Below, piece after piece: positions 8,564 to 17,793 of a stretch of DNA of 38,648 nucleotides. Position numbers and translations under genes: made by a program. The stretch lies in the NCBI GenBank assembly GCA_015661155.1, contig JACVQK010000002.1, forward strand, positions 1 to 38,648, in the 5' to 3' direction. Position 1 is the first letter of the stretch, and each line of letters opens with the position of its first letter. The notes under the pieces were generated by a model. The model ran no database searches, had not been told where the DNA came from, and worked only from the letters and a program-made list of their open reading frames with translations. Source of the DNA: Dehalococcoidia bacterium (GTDB lineage: Bacteria; Chloroflexota; Dehalococcoidia; Lucifugimonadales; UBA2985).

Positions 8564-11500
8564 CGCGCCACGCTCCCCGCGGCCATCAGCTCCACCAGCC
8601 CCTCTATCTTGGCCAGCACCTGGTCGTCCCGGTAGTGGAGCAGCTGGATGGCCTTGGCCGGACACTCGCCGACACATATCCCGCACCCCTGGCAGGCGGC
8701 GGCCTCGATGATGGCCACGCCGTCTCTGATGATGGGCACGTTGTAGGGGCAGATACGGACGCAGGTGAGACAGGCGGTGCACTTCTCCTCCTCAACACTT
8801 GCCACCACCCCACCCACCATAAGCTCATCCTGGGAGATGACCCGGCAGGCCCGGGCGGCTGCCGCCTTCCCCTGGATGATGGCCTCCTCCACAGACTTGG
8901 GGTAGTGGGCCACCCCGCAGAGGAAAGCGCCGTCCGAGGCGAAGTCCACCGGGCGCAGCTTGCTGTGAGCCTCCTGGAAGAACCCTTCCCGGCCCAGGGG
9001 CACCTTGAAAACCCTGCTCAGCTCCTCGGCCCCCGCCGAGGGCACCAGGGCGTTGGAGGAGACCAGCAGGTCGGCGGCAAGGGTGAGACGCTCCCCCAGG
9101 CTCGGCTCAGTGAAGGAGACCTCCAGCGCCTCTCCCGCAGCCTGAACCACGGGCTGGTCGTCGTCGGTGTAGCGCACGAAGATGGCCCCCGCTCGCCGGG
9201 CCTCGGTGTACATCTCCTCCCGGGCACCGTAGGTGCGGATGTCCTTGTACAGCACAACCACCTGGCAGGAGGGATTGATCTCCTTGAGCCTGAGGATGTT
9301 CTTCATGGTCACGGTGCAGCAGACCCGGCTACAGTAGAAGGGCTGCTCATCCCAGGGGCCGACGCACTGGATCACCACGATGCGCTTTGCCTGCCTCAGC
9401 CGTGGGTCGTCGCTCTTGAGGGCCTTCTCCAGGTCGCCCATGGTCACCACCCCGGGGTGCTGGCCCAGCAGGTGCTCGTCTCCCCGGTACTCCCTGCCGC
9501 CGGTGGCGATGATGGTGACACCGTGCTCCACGAGACGCTGGGTCGGGTCGCTGCGGCTGGCCACCCTGGTCTTGAAGTTGCCCACAAACCCGATGGAGCT
9601 TACCACCTGGCTATCGGTGAGAACCTCGACGTTCTGGTTGGCCTGCACCCGCTCCACCAGCTGGGACACCTGCTCGCGGCTGTCCCGCCCCGAACTCAGG
9701 GTGTCGTGCTCCAGCAGAAGACCGCCAAGCTGAGACTCCCGCTCCACCAGGACGACGGGGAATCCCTGCTCGGCCAGGGAGAGGGCCGCGGTCATACCTG
9801 CCACGCCACCGCCCACCACCAGGGCCCGGTCGCTCAGCCCCTGGGGCAGCTTGTACAGAGGCTCAAGGTGACAGGAGCGGGCCACCGCCATGGCCACCAG
9901 CTTCCTGGCCTTGTCCGTGGCCTCATCGTGGCGATCGCCGTGCACCCAGCTGCACTGGTCGCGGATGTTGGCCATCTCGTACAGGTACGGGTTCAGCCCC
10001 ACCTCCCGGACGTTCTCCTGGAACAGAGGCTCGTGGGTGCGGGGAGAGCAGCTTGCCATCACCACCCGGTTCAGGCGGTGCTCCACGATGGCCTCGCGCA
10101 TGGCCTTGAGGGAGTCCGTGGAGCAGGCGAACATGACGTGGTCGGTGTAGACCACGCCGGGGAGTTCCCTGGCCCGGCGGGCCACCTCCTCCACGTCAAC
10201 CACCCCCGCGATGTTGGACCCGCAGTGGCACACGAACACGCCCACCCGCGGCTCCTCACCAACCTGGGACATCTCCGCCGGGAACTCCTTGGGACTGACC
10301 AGGGTTCCACGGCCCGAGGCCAGGAGCCTCTGCACCTCGCCGGCGGCACCGCTGGCCTCCGTCACCGAATCGGGGATGTCCTTGGGCCCCCGGAAGGTGC
10401 CACACAGATAGACGCCCGGGCGGGACGTCTCCAGGGGCGTGGAGGGCGAGGAGTCGCCGAACCCGAAGGAGTTCAGGGCCACCCCGGTGGCCGCGGCCAG
10501 CTCAGAGACGCCCTTGGGGGCTGTCATCCCGACGGAGAGGGCCACCATATCGAACTCCTCGGTGAGGAGCTCGCCCCTCTCGTTCTCGTACTGTAGCAGC
10601 AGGCTCTTGCTGCCGGGCACCTCGGTGAGGGCGGAGGCGCGGCATCGGACGTACCGGATGCCCTCCTCCTGGGCCCGCTGGAAGTAGGCGTCAAACCCCT
10701 TGCCGAAGGCCCGCAGGTCCATGAGGAAAATGGTGAACTCCGCGCCGGGGGGCAGGTGCTCCTTGGCCAGCATCGCCTCCTTGGTGGCGTACATGCAGCA
10801 CACCGCCGAGCAGTACGGGTGCTCCTGGTCCCGAGAGCCGACGCACTGGAACCAGGCGATCTTCCGGGGCTCGACGCCATCCGAGGGGCGGAGGATGCTG
10901 CCCTGGGTGGGTCCGGCGGCGCTGAGGAGCCGCTCGAACTGGAGGCTGGTGAGGACGTTGGGATACCGCCCGAAGCCGAACTCCTCCGAGAGCCCGGCGT
11001 CGTAGATATCGCTGCCGGGGGCGAGGATGACGGCCCCCACCTCCAGCTCCATGTACTGATCCTGCTGCCCCAGGTCTATGGCCCCCAGCTCGCAGAACAT
11101 GACGCACGCCTTGCAGGTGCCGCGCTTGAAGTACATGCACAGGTCTGTGTCTATGAAGGGCACATTGGGGACAGCCTGGGCGAAGGGGGTGTAGATGGCC
11201 TTGCGCTTGCTGAGGCCCAGGTTGAACTCGCTGTCCGTCTTCCAGGGGCACTTCGCTATGCAGATGCCGCAGCCGGTGCATTTGGCCTCGTCCACGTAGC
11301 GGGCGCGTTTGCGGATGGTGGCGGTGAAGTCTCCGGCCTCCCCCGTCAGGCTCACCACGTCGGCGTTGGAGATGATCTGGATGTTGTGATGGCGTGAGCA
11401 CTCCACCAGCCGGGGCGACATGATGCACATGGCACAGTCGTTGGTGGGGAAGGTCTTATCCAGCTGGGCCATGCGCCCGCCGATCCAGGGCGACTTCTCC

Positions 11501-11628
11501 AACAGATAGACCTGGATGCCCGACTCGGCCAGGTCCAGGGCGGCCTGCATCCCCGCGATGCCACCCCCCACCACCAGGGCAGCCCCCACTACCCTGGCCC
11601 CCGTGGCCCCGTTTTGCTGCATCCTCAC
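8560..11628 (-). CDS. hdrA: HdrA-like iron-sulfur flavoprotein with tandem FAD-binding modules
   Basis: Two Rossmann motifs (VVGGGIAGMQAALDLAESG; VVGGGVAGMTAALSLAEQG), internal VGVFVCHCGSNIAG, C-terminal CTACLTCVRICPYNVP and CQGCGICVGECPAKAI. Confidence 0.92.
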   Translation of the reverse strand: MRMQQNGATGARVVGAALVVGGGIAGMQAALDLAESGIQVYLLEKSPWIGGRMAQLDKTFPTNDCAMCIMSPRLVECSRHHNIQIISNADVVSLTGEAGDFTATIRKRARYVDEAKCTGCGICIAKCPWKTDSEFNLGLSKRKAIYTPFAQAVPNVPFIDTDLCMYFKRGTCKACVMFCELGAIDLGQQDQYMELEVGAVILAPGSDIYDAGLSEEFGFGRYPNVLTSLQFERLLSAAGPTQGSILRPSDGVEPRKIAWFQCVGSRDQEHPYCSAVCCMYATKEAMLAKEHLPPGAEFTIFLMDLRAFGKGFDAYFQRAQEEGIRYVRCRASALTEVPGSKSLLLQYENERGELLTEEFDMVALSVGMTAPKGVSELAAATGVALNSFGFGDSSPSTPLETSRPGVYLCGTFRGPKDIPDSVTEASGAAGEVQRLLASGRGTLVSPKEFPAEMSQVGEEPRVGVFVCHCGSNIAGVVDVEEVARRARELPGVVYTDHVMFACSTDSLKAMREAIVEHRLNRVVMASCSPRTHEPLFQENVREVGLNPYLYEMANIRDQCSWVHGDRHDEATDKARKLVAMAVARSCHLEPLYKLPQGLSDRALVVGGGVAGMTAALSLAEQGFPVVLVERESQLGGLLLEHDTLSSGRDSREQVSQLVERVQANQNVEVLTDSQVVSSIGFVGNFKTRVASRSDPTQRLVEHGVTIIATGGREYRGDEHLLGQHPGVVTMGDLEKALKSDDPRLRQAKRIVVIQCVGPWDEQPFYCSRVCCTVTMKNILRLKEINPSCQVVVLYKDIRTYGAREEMYTEARRAGAIFVRYTDDDQPVVQAAGEALEVSFTEPSLGERLTLAADLLVSSNALVPSAGAEELSRVFKVPLGREGFFQEAHSKLRPVDFASDGAFLCGVAHYPKSVEEAIIQGKAAAARACRVISQDELMVGGVVASVEEEKCTACLTCVRICPYNVPIIRDGVAIIEAAACQGCGICVGECPAKAIQLLHYRDDQVLAKIEGLVELMAAGSVAR

Positions 11629-11664
11629 TATCCCCTCTCTCTCATGTCCCGTTACAACGTCCCG

Positions 11665-12585
11665 CTACAGCGACAGATAGGAGTGGGCGTAAATCTGGCG
11701 GTTGTACAGGATATTGATGGTTTTGGCTATGTCCCAGGTCTCCGGGTTCTCCAGCATCGAAGGCTCCACCTGAAACTCCTCGCCGGCGGCCACGGCGTCC
11801 GCCAGGGCCACGTAGAGCCGTCCCCTGGGGGTGGAGGTGTCCCGGCTCTCAACGGTCCTGATCACCCAGATCAGGTCTTTGTCCAGGGCGTTCATGATGC
11901 CCGAGGCGAGGCCCGCCCCCAGCATCATGGCTATGAACACCTGGTTGAGAAGGGGACGGTTCTCCGCGGGAATGCTGTTGGAGACGTTGGATATCCCACA
12001 GGTGGTCTTGGGAGACGGTACAGCCACCTGCTTGAAGTAGTCCACTGCCATAATCGCCTGCACGACCTGGTCCTGCATCCCGTTGACCGTCAGCACCAGG
12101 GGGTCCAGGTACAGGTTCTCCGTGGACAGCCCGTACTGCTCCGCGGCAGGAAGGATGCTGGCCATGACGATCTCCAACCTGGCCTCCGCGGTGTTGGGGA
12201 GGCCCGTGCTTCCCAGGGCCAGGGCAATGAGACTGGCGTTGTACCGGGCCGCCAGGGGCATCATGGTGCTCATGCGGGTCTCGGTGGCATCGGTGCTGTT
12301 GATGATGGGCGGGCGCTTGCACCGCTTGAGGCCGGCCTCCATGGCCGCCGCATTGGTGGTGTCCAGACAGAGGGGTACGTCCACCACATCCTGGATGGCG
12401 TCCACCAGCCAGGGCATGATCTGGTGACCCTCCCGTCTCTGGGGCCCAATGTTCAGGTCCAGAACGTCGGCGCCGTTCTCCACCTGGCTTACCGCCAGGT
12501 TCTGGAGGGTCTTACTGTCTCTTCCCTCCAGCGCAGCCTTGACCCGGGGTGAGATAACGTGGATGGACTCGCCAATCACTATCAT
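11665..12585 (-). CDS. acsE: Methyltetrahydrofolate:corrinoid/iron-sulfur protein methyltransferase
   Basis: MIVIGESIHVISPRVKAALEGRD, NGADVLDLNIGPQRREG, CLDTTNAAAMEAGL, PIINSTDAT, CGISNVSNSIP. Confidence 0.95.
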   Translation of the reverse strand: MIVIGESIHVISPRVKAALEGRDSKTLQNLAVSQVENGADVLDLNIGPQRREGHQIMPWLVDAIQDVVDVPLCLDTTNAAAMEAGLKRCKRPPIINSTDATETRMSTMMPLAARYNASLIALALGSTGLPNTAEARLEIVMASILPAAEQYGLSTENLYLDPLVLTVNGMQDQVVQAIMAVDYFKQVAVPSPKTTCGISNVSNSIPAENRPLLNQVFIAMMLGAGLASGIMNALDKDLIWVIRTVESRDTSTPRGRLYVALADAVAAGEEFQVEPSMLENPETWDIAKTINILYNRQIYAHSYLSL

Positions 12586-12600
12586 ACGGCTTCTTGCTCC

Positions 12601-13425
12601 TTACGGTTTTTCGGCGCCTTTCCTTAACGAAGCGGAGGGTGACACCGCCTCGATTGGCTCGTCCAGCGTCACCAGCCCCAGCTCATGGGCCAGCTTCCGC
12701 ACCATCCTCTGAACCGGCGAGTCGGGTGGCAGCTCCACCATGGGACGCCCGCGGGAGTCCAGCTCCCTCACCGAGTCATCGGAGGGAATGACGGCCAGGA
12801 GCGAGAGCCCCCGGGCCAGAATCTCCTTCTCAACCGCTGGTGGAATGGCCCCCTGGACCCTGTTAAGCACCAGATATATCTGGCCCACCTGGGTGCGAAT
12901 CTCCCGGAGCAGCTCCTGGGCCCTCCCCGCCGCGGTGACCCCCCGAATGGTAGGATCGGAAACCAGCAGCAGGATATCCACATCCCTGGTGGTCTGGCGG
13001 CTGATGTGCTCCATGCCCGCCTCGTTGTCTATGACCACGTAGTCATAGGAGTCGGCTATGTGGTCGATGGCGACGCGAAGGGCGTGGTTGGCGGCGCAGT
13101 AGCACCCCGGCCCCTCGGGCCTCCCCATGGCCATCAGGTCCAGGCTCGGAGACTCCACCAGGGTCTGACGAACGCTGAAGGATATGTAGTCGTGCAAGCC
13201 CATGCCCGCGGGCCGGGTGCTGGTCTGGGAGGTCGCCGTTAGACTCTCCCGGATGTCGCCTATGGAGTCCGGCATGTCCATGCCCAGGGCCATATACAAG
13301 TTCATGCTGGGGTCGGCATCTATGGCCAGCACCGTACCCTTCCGGGTCAGCAGCTTCGCCAGTACGGCAGAGACGATGGTCTTGCCCGTGCCTCCCTTAC
13401 CAGCCACAGCTATAGTAGTGCTCAT
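12601..13425 (-). CDS. cooC: CooC/AcsF-type nickel-insertion ATPase
   Basis: IAVAGKGGTGKTIVSAVLAKLL deviant Walker A, CYCAANHALR, VVIDNEAGMEHISRQTTRDVD. Confidence 0.92.
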   Translation of the reverse strand: MSTTIAVAGKGGTGKTIVSAVLAKLLTRKGTVLAIDADPSMNLYMALGMDMPDSIGDIRESLTATSQTSTRPAGMGLHDYISFSVRQTLVESPSLDLMAMGRPEGPGCYCAANHALRVAIDHIADSYDYVVIDNEAGMEHISRQTTRDVDILLLVSDPTIRGVTAAGRAQELLREIRTQVGQIYLVLNRVQGAIPPAVEKEILARGLSLLAVIPSDDSVRELDSRGRPMVELPPDSPVQRMVRKLAHELGLVTLDEPIEAVSPSASLRKGAEKP

Positions 13426-15398
13426 CTTCCTCCTCTTTCTCCTACGGCAACAGCCTGGGTATTGTTGAGCGAAGCCTGGGCCAACACCTCCTTGACCGAA
13501 GGGAACTCATCGATGTCGGTATGGGGCAGGAAAAGGTTGGAGATGAACTCGTTCATGAAGGAGTTATCGGCCACCAGCTCCAGGTACGTCACCCTATGGG
13601 CGATCTCCTCCACCTTCCGACGCATCCGCCGGGAGATCAGGACCTGGTAGGCCCCCAGGGCCGCGGTGTTGCCCAGGAAGTGAAACTTGTCCCACGGCAG
13701 GTCGGGCAGGAGACCAACGATGATGGACTTCTCCACATTCAGATGCTGCCCGAAAGCGCCCCCGATGAGCACCGCGTCGATGTCCCTGGCGTCAATGCCC
13801 AGGCCCCGCAGCATCACCCCCACCCCCGCGTATATGGCACCCTTGGTGCGTATGAGGTTGTTGATATCCACCTCGGTGAGAAGGATGTCTTGGCCCGTGT
13901 CCGACTCCGACGCCCAGGCCAGCACATAGGCGGGGCCGTGGCTCGTGTCCACTATGCGGCGTCTCCCGCTCTCCTGGCCGCGCTGGATGGCCGTATTGAC
14001 CCTCCCCACCTTGTCCACGATGCCGGTGACGAACATCTCCGCCAGAGCCGCGAGCATCCCGGAGCCGCAGATGCCCTGGGGAGCTCCACCCCCGATGACC
14101 CGCACTTTCGGCTCCAGGGTATGGTAGTTGATGGTCACATCTTCGATGGCCCCGTTGGTTGCCCGCATGCCGCACTCCACTCCCGCCCCCTCAAAGGCGG
14201 GCCCGGCGCTACAGGCACAGGCCGCCATCCAGTCGGAGTTGCCCAGGACTATCTCACCGTTGGTGCCCACATCCATGAAGAGGGCCAACCCCTCCCGCTG
14301 GTGAAGCCTTGAGCCCAGAATGCCGGCGGTGATGTCCCCGCCCACGTAGGCTGCCACCGCGGGCACGCAGTAAACCGATGCCCTGGGGTTGACCCTGAGG
14401 CCCACCTCCGGGGCGCTCACCGCGGGAAAGCTGGTGGCCATGGGAGCATATGGCTCCTCCCGAATGGGCCTGGAGTTCATGCTGAGGAACAGGTGAATCA
14501 TGATGGTGTTGCCCGCCACCACCACGTGGTCGATGTGCTCCGGCTCCAGCTCATGCAGAGCGCACACCTCGGCAATCAGGCCGTTGATGGTCTCGCGCAC
14601 CAGCCGCTGGAGGTGCCTCACGCCATCTCCCCGCTGGCTGTACACGATCCGGGAGATCACATCCTCTCCACAGGACATCTGCCGGTTGAAGGCGCTGGCG
14701 GTATCGATGATACGGCCTGACCGAAGGTTCACCAGAACCACCTTCACCGTGGTGGTGCCGATGTCTATGGCAAGGCCCAAACTTGTGCCCACGGCGTCCC
14801 CCGGCCTGAGGGCCACCAGGCGGGAGGAGCCGCCACTGAGAGCGTGCTCTACCACGGCCGTGGCCTTCCAGCTACCCTCCACCAGGGTCTGGTGAATGCC
14901 CCGCGCCACGGAGAGGTCGATTTCCAGATTCTTGACCCCGGAAGCGCTGGCCAGGGCACGCCGCAGCCGTTCCAGGTCGGCCAGGTTGTCCTTGAGGCTG
15001 GGAGGAGGGAGCTCAAGGAGATACTGGGAGATGACGGGGTCCCGGGGAGGACGCACCCTCCGCGGCACCTTGAGGCTTGCCGTCCCGGAGACCACAAACC
15101 GCTCCCTCACCTTTTCCGGGAACAGCAGGGCGGTCACGTCCCCTCGGACCTCGGTCTGGCAAGAGAGGGCCCAGCCCAGGGCGATCTGCTGGCTGGTCAG
15201 GTGGGCGTTGGGTCTCCTCCACACCTGGCCCTTCTCAATCCGTACAAGACACCGCCCACACCTTCCCTGGCCGCCGCAGGGGATATCCGCATCTATACCC
15301 GCCTGGCGGACGGCATCCTGAAGAAGAGTGCCCTCGGGCACCATTCTCTGCCTTTTGTCTGGCAGGAGGGTAACAGTGCAACGGGAGCTGCTATTCAC
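13422..15398 (-). CDS. acsV: Corrinoid activation/regeneration protein (RACo/AcsV-like): 2Fe-2S ferredoxin plus ASKHA ATPase
   Basis: N-terminal IPCGGQGRCGRCLVRIEKG...LSCQTEV; LGLAIDIGTTTVKVVLVNLRSG; DVGTNGEIVLGN; GICGSGMLAALAEM; ATGA overlap with cooC. Confidence 0.92.
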   Translation of the reverse strand: MNSSSRCTVTLLPDKRQRMVPEGTLLQDAVRQAGIDADIPCGGQGRCGRCLVRIEKGQVWRRPNAHLTSQQIALGWALSCQTEVRGDVTALLFPEKVRERFVVSGTASLKVPRRVRPPRDPVISQYLLELPPPSLKDNLADLERLRRALASASGVKNLEIDLSVARGIHQTLVEGSWKATAVVEHALSGGSSRLVALRPGDAVGTSLGLAIDIGTTTVKVVLVNLRSGRIIDTASAFNRQMSCGEDVISRIVYSQRGDGVRHLQRLVRETINGLIAEVCALHELEPEHIDHVVVAGNTIMIHLFLSMNSRPIREEPYAPMATSFPAVSAPEVGLRVNPRASVYCVPAVAAYVGGDITAGILGSRLHQREGLALFMDVGTNGEIVLGNSDWMAACACSAGPAFEGAGVECGMRATNGAIEDVTINYHTLEPKVRVIGGGAPQGICGSGMLAALAEMFVTGIVDKVGRVNTAIQRGQESGRRRIVDTSHGPAYVLAWASESDTGQDILLTEVDINNLIRTKGAIYAGVGVMLRGLGIDARDIDAVLIGGAFGQHLNVEKSIIVGLLPDLPWDKFHFLGNTAALGAYQVLISRRMRRKVEEIAHRVTYLELVADNSFMNEFISNLFLPHTDIDEFPSVKEVLAQASLNNTQAVAVGERGGR

Positions 15399-15416
15399 GC
15401 ACTCTCCTCCCAGGGG

Positions 15417-16787
15417 CTATTTCTTGGCCCCCTGCAACCGGGCGGTCCAGACGTTCTTCAGATAGCCGGGGATGTCGATGCCCTCCCGCGGCCCCACCAG
15501 CACCGACCAGCCGGGCAGCTCCTCCTCAATCTCTCCGGAGAGCACCGCCACATGACCGGGGATCAACAGAAAGCGGTGGTCCACCCTGCTCCCGACCTCG
15601 TGGGTGGTGACGGTCTTGGCGATCTTCGCGCCGTCGAACTTTCCCGCAGCCCAGGAGGTGAGGACAGAGAGCCCGTCGGTGTCGCATATGACCAGCCATG
15701 CCGGCATGCCGCTGCCATCCACCTCGCCCGCCACGGAGAAGTAGGTGAGGGAGAAGTTGGTGGTGACCAGCACCGGGCTGTCCCTGCCGGGGTCTCGAAT
15801 GGGATAGACGCCGGGCTCCACCTGAATGGGCTTCTGGGGATCGGTGTAGATGTTCTGCCGCAATGTCAGCATGGGGTAGGCGTGATGGGGAGCAAAATGG
15901 TCCAGGACCACGATGCCGGCGTACTTGATGACGAGCTGGCTCGCCAGGAGGGCCTCCTCTTCGGGTGAGATGGAACCCTCCCCGGGGAAAGCTATGACAG
16001 GGTAGCCCACCAGGCGTTCCTTGGACTTGAGCGCCAGGCGGCGAATCTGGGTGAAGGTGTTCAGGGTGTTGCCGAAACCCCGGGCTCCCGGGTCCAGCAC
16101 CAGCTCCTCCACCCCCGCCTTGTTGGCCTGCTCCACCACCTCTGCCACCTGGGAGAGGCCATCGCCCTGGACTGCCAGGGGAGAGCCGTGCTTTGCCGCC
16201 AGAGCGGCCATCTGGGCCACGTTCTCCGAGTTAGCAGCGTATATCAGCGAGCGACGGCCCGCTACCTTGGACAGACCCGCCTCCATCACCCTGGGGTCTT
16301 TGGATATCAGGATGAGGGGCATTTTCGTGATGGAGCTGACCTGCTCCACGCAGGAGGCAAAGGCAGCGGGGTCGCCCTTCGCGTCGTCGATGGCTATGGC
16401 GTTGAGCCTCATGTGGATGCCGACCCGTTCCACGCTGTAGGCGTCCACCGCCGCCACCGTCGCGGCAATGGCCTCCCGGGATTGGGACGTCTTCACCCGC
16501 ACCGCCAGGGCTGTGGGGTTGTAGAAGGTCTTCTCGTGGCGGAACATGACCACCTCGTTGCCCACGGAGAAGGCCCTCTCCCCAGTGCCCACAGTGACCA
16601 GCTGGATGGGTGGACGAGCGGAAGCGTCCAGGGCCTGCTTGGACTCCTCCGAAACGTGGGGACAGGCAGAGAGCTTTATCCCCTGCTGGGACAGCTTCAT
16701 GGCAAAGGCCAGGCAGGTTGGGAAACCGCAGTCCTTGCAGTTGGTCTTGGGCAGCAGCTTGTAGATTGCAATCCCGGACAGTGCCAT
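15417..16787 (-). CDS. acsC: Corrinoid/iron-sulfur protein large subunit (ACDS gamma)
   Basis: YKLLPKTNCKDCGFPTCLAFAMKLSQQGIKLSACPH [4Fe-4S] motif followed by TIM-barrel. Confidence 0.95.
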   Translation of the reverse strand: MALSGIAIYKLLPKTNCKDCGFPTCLAFAMKLSQQGIKLSACPHVSEESKQALDASARPPIQLVTVGTGERAFSVGNEVVMFRHEKTFYNPTALAVRVKTSQSREAIAATVAAVDAYSVERVGIHMRLNAIAIDDAKGDPAAFASCVEQVSSITKMPLILISKDPRVMEAGLSKVAGRRSLIYAANSENVAQMAALAAKHGSPLAVQGDGLSQVAEVVEQANKAGVEELVLDPGARGFGNTLNTFTQIRRLALKSKERLVGYPVIAFPGEGSISPEEEALLASQLVIKYAGIVVLDHFAPHHAYPMLTLRQNIYTDPQKPIQVEPGVYPIRDPGRDSPVLVTTNFSLTYFSVAGEVDGSGMPAWLVICDTDGLSVLTSWAAGKFDGAKIAKTVTTHEVGSRVDHRFLLIPGHVAVLSGEIEEELPGWSVLVGPREGIDIPGYLKNVWTARLQGAKK

Positions 16788-16805
16788 AACATTTACCTCG
16801 CCGCG

Positions 16806-17762
16806 TTAATAATTTGTGGCCATCAGGCTAGCAATGGCCCTCTTCACCAGCCCCACCGCTTTGGGGTGGCGCATCACCAGGATGTCAGCGCCAGCCTGTA
16901 GCTGCGCTATGGCGGTGGTTGTCTCCCATGCGATGCCGCGCCCCTCCAGGTCGCCCCACTGGGTCGGGACTCCATCCCTGGTCTTGGCCTCCTTGAAGCG
17001 CCAGCCCTCCCGGCCCGGGTTGAGAATCATGGGCATGGCGGTCATGGAATCCCCCAGGAGGGCCGCCACGCGAAGGCGCTCCATCACCGAGTAGGTGTAC
17101 TCCAGGCCATAGCCCAGAGCGCCCGTGGTGGGGTCCATGAGAATCCGGTCCCCTGGCATGTCCATGTCGGTGATGAGGATGTTCAGCTGCTTGGCCAGGT
17201 TGATGTCGATGGGAGAGTTGGCAATGACAATGTGTCCATTGGCCATGCAGGTGGCAACAATGGTGCGGTAGTTCTTGTCCTCGCACAGGCCCAGGGCCAG
17301 GCGCTTCCCAGCGAAGGCGTCGGACACCGCCACCAGCACCTCGTTGTCCTTGGCCGCTATGCCAGGGCCGTAGACGATGAGGGGCACGTCCACCGCCGCC
17401 AGCACCTTCTTGACCGCCTCCACCGCCTCGGCGGGCCCGGTGTTCCCCATGTCCGGGTCTGCGCTGCGCAGGGTCAGCGCCACCATGTCGGCCCCAGCCT
17501 CGACCGCCTTTCGCGCCCAGGCCGCCAGCCCCTCGCGCATGACGTCGCCCCAGACAGCCCCCAGCACGGGAGACCAGTTCTGGGGAGCCACGTCCTCCAC
17601 GTCGATGGCAATGGCCGGAGCATGGGGAATGACACCGTCAAAGTGCAAGAAGGGCAGTGTAGTCTCACCTCCCACCACAACCTTCTTGCGGGAGTCACCC
17701 CCCAGGGTAACCTCCCTCACCTTTCCCGCCCACTTCTCAGTGGGAACTAAAATCGCGGGCAT
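16806..17762 (-). CDS. acsD: Corrinoid/iron-sulfur protein small subunit (ACDS delta)
   Basis: KVREVTLGG...VVGGETTLPFLHFDG, GADMVALTLRSADPD, MDPTTGALGYGLEYTYSVMERLRVAAL. Confidence 0.95.
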   Translation of the reverse strand: MPAILVPTEKWAGKVREVTLGGDSRKKVVVGGETTLPFLHFDGVIPHAPAIAIDVEDVAPQNWSPVLGAVWGDVMREGLAAWARKAVEAGADMVALTLRSADPDMGNTGPAEAVEAVKKVLAAVDVPLIVYGPGIAAKDNEVLVAVSDAFAGKRLALGLCEDKNYRTIVATCMANGHIVIANSPIDINLAKQLNILITDMDMPGDRILMDPTTGALGYGLEYTYSVMERLRVAALLGDSMTAMPMILNPGREGWRFKEAKTRDGVPTQWGDLEGRGIAWETTTAIAQLQAGADILVMRHPKAVGLVKRAIASLMATNY

Positions 17763-17793
17763 CTGAGGTCCTCCTTAGCTGCGCCGGGCTAGA

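Noticed and set aside
8635-10596. 653-aa plus-strand ORF opposite hdrA
   Set aside because: Shadow ORF; composition typical of antisense to a high-GC gene
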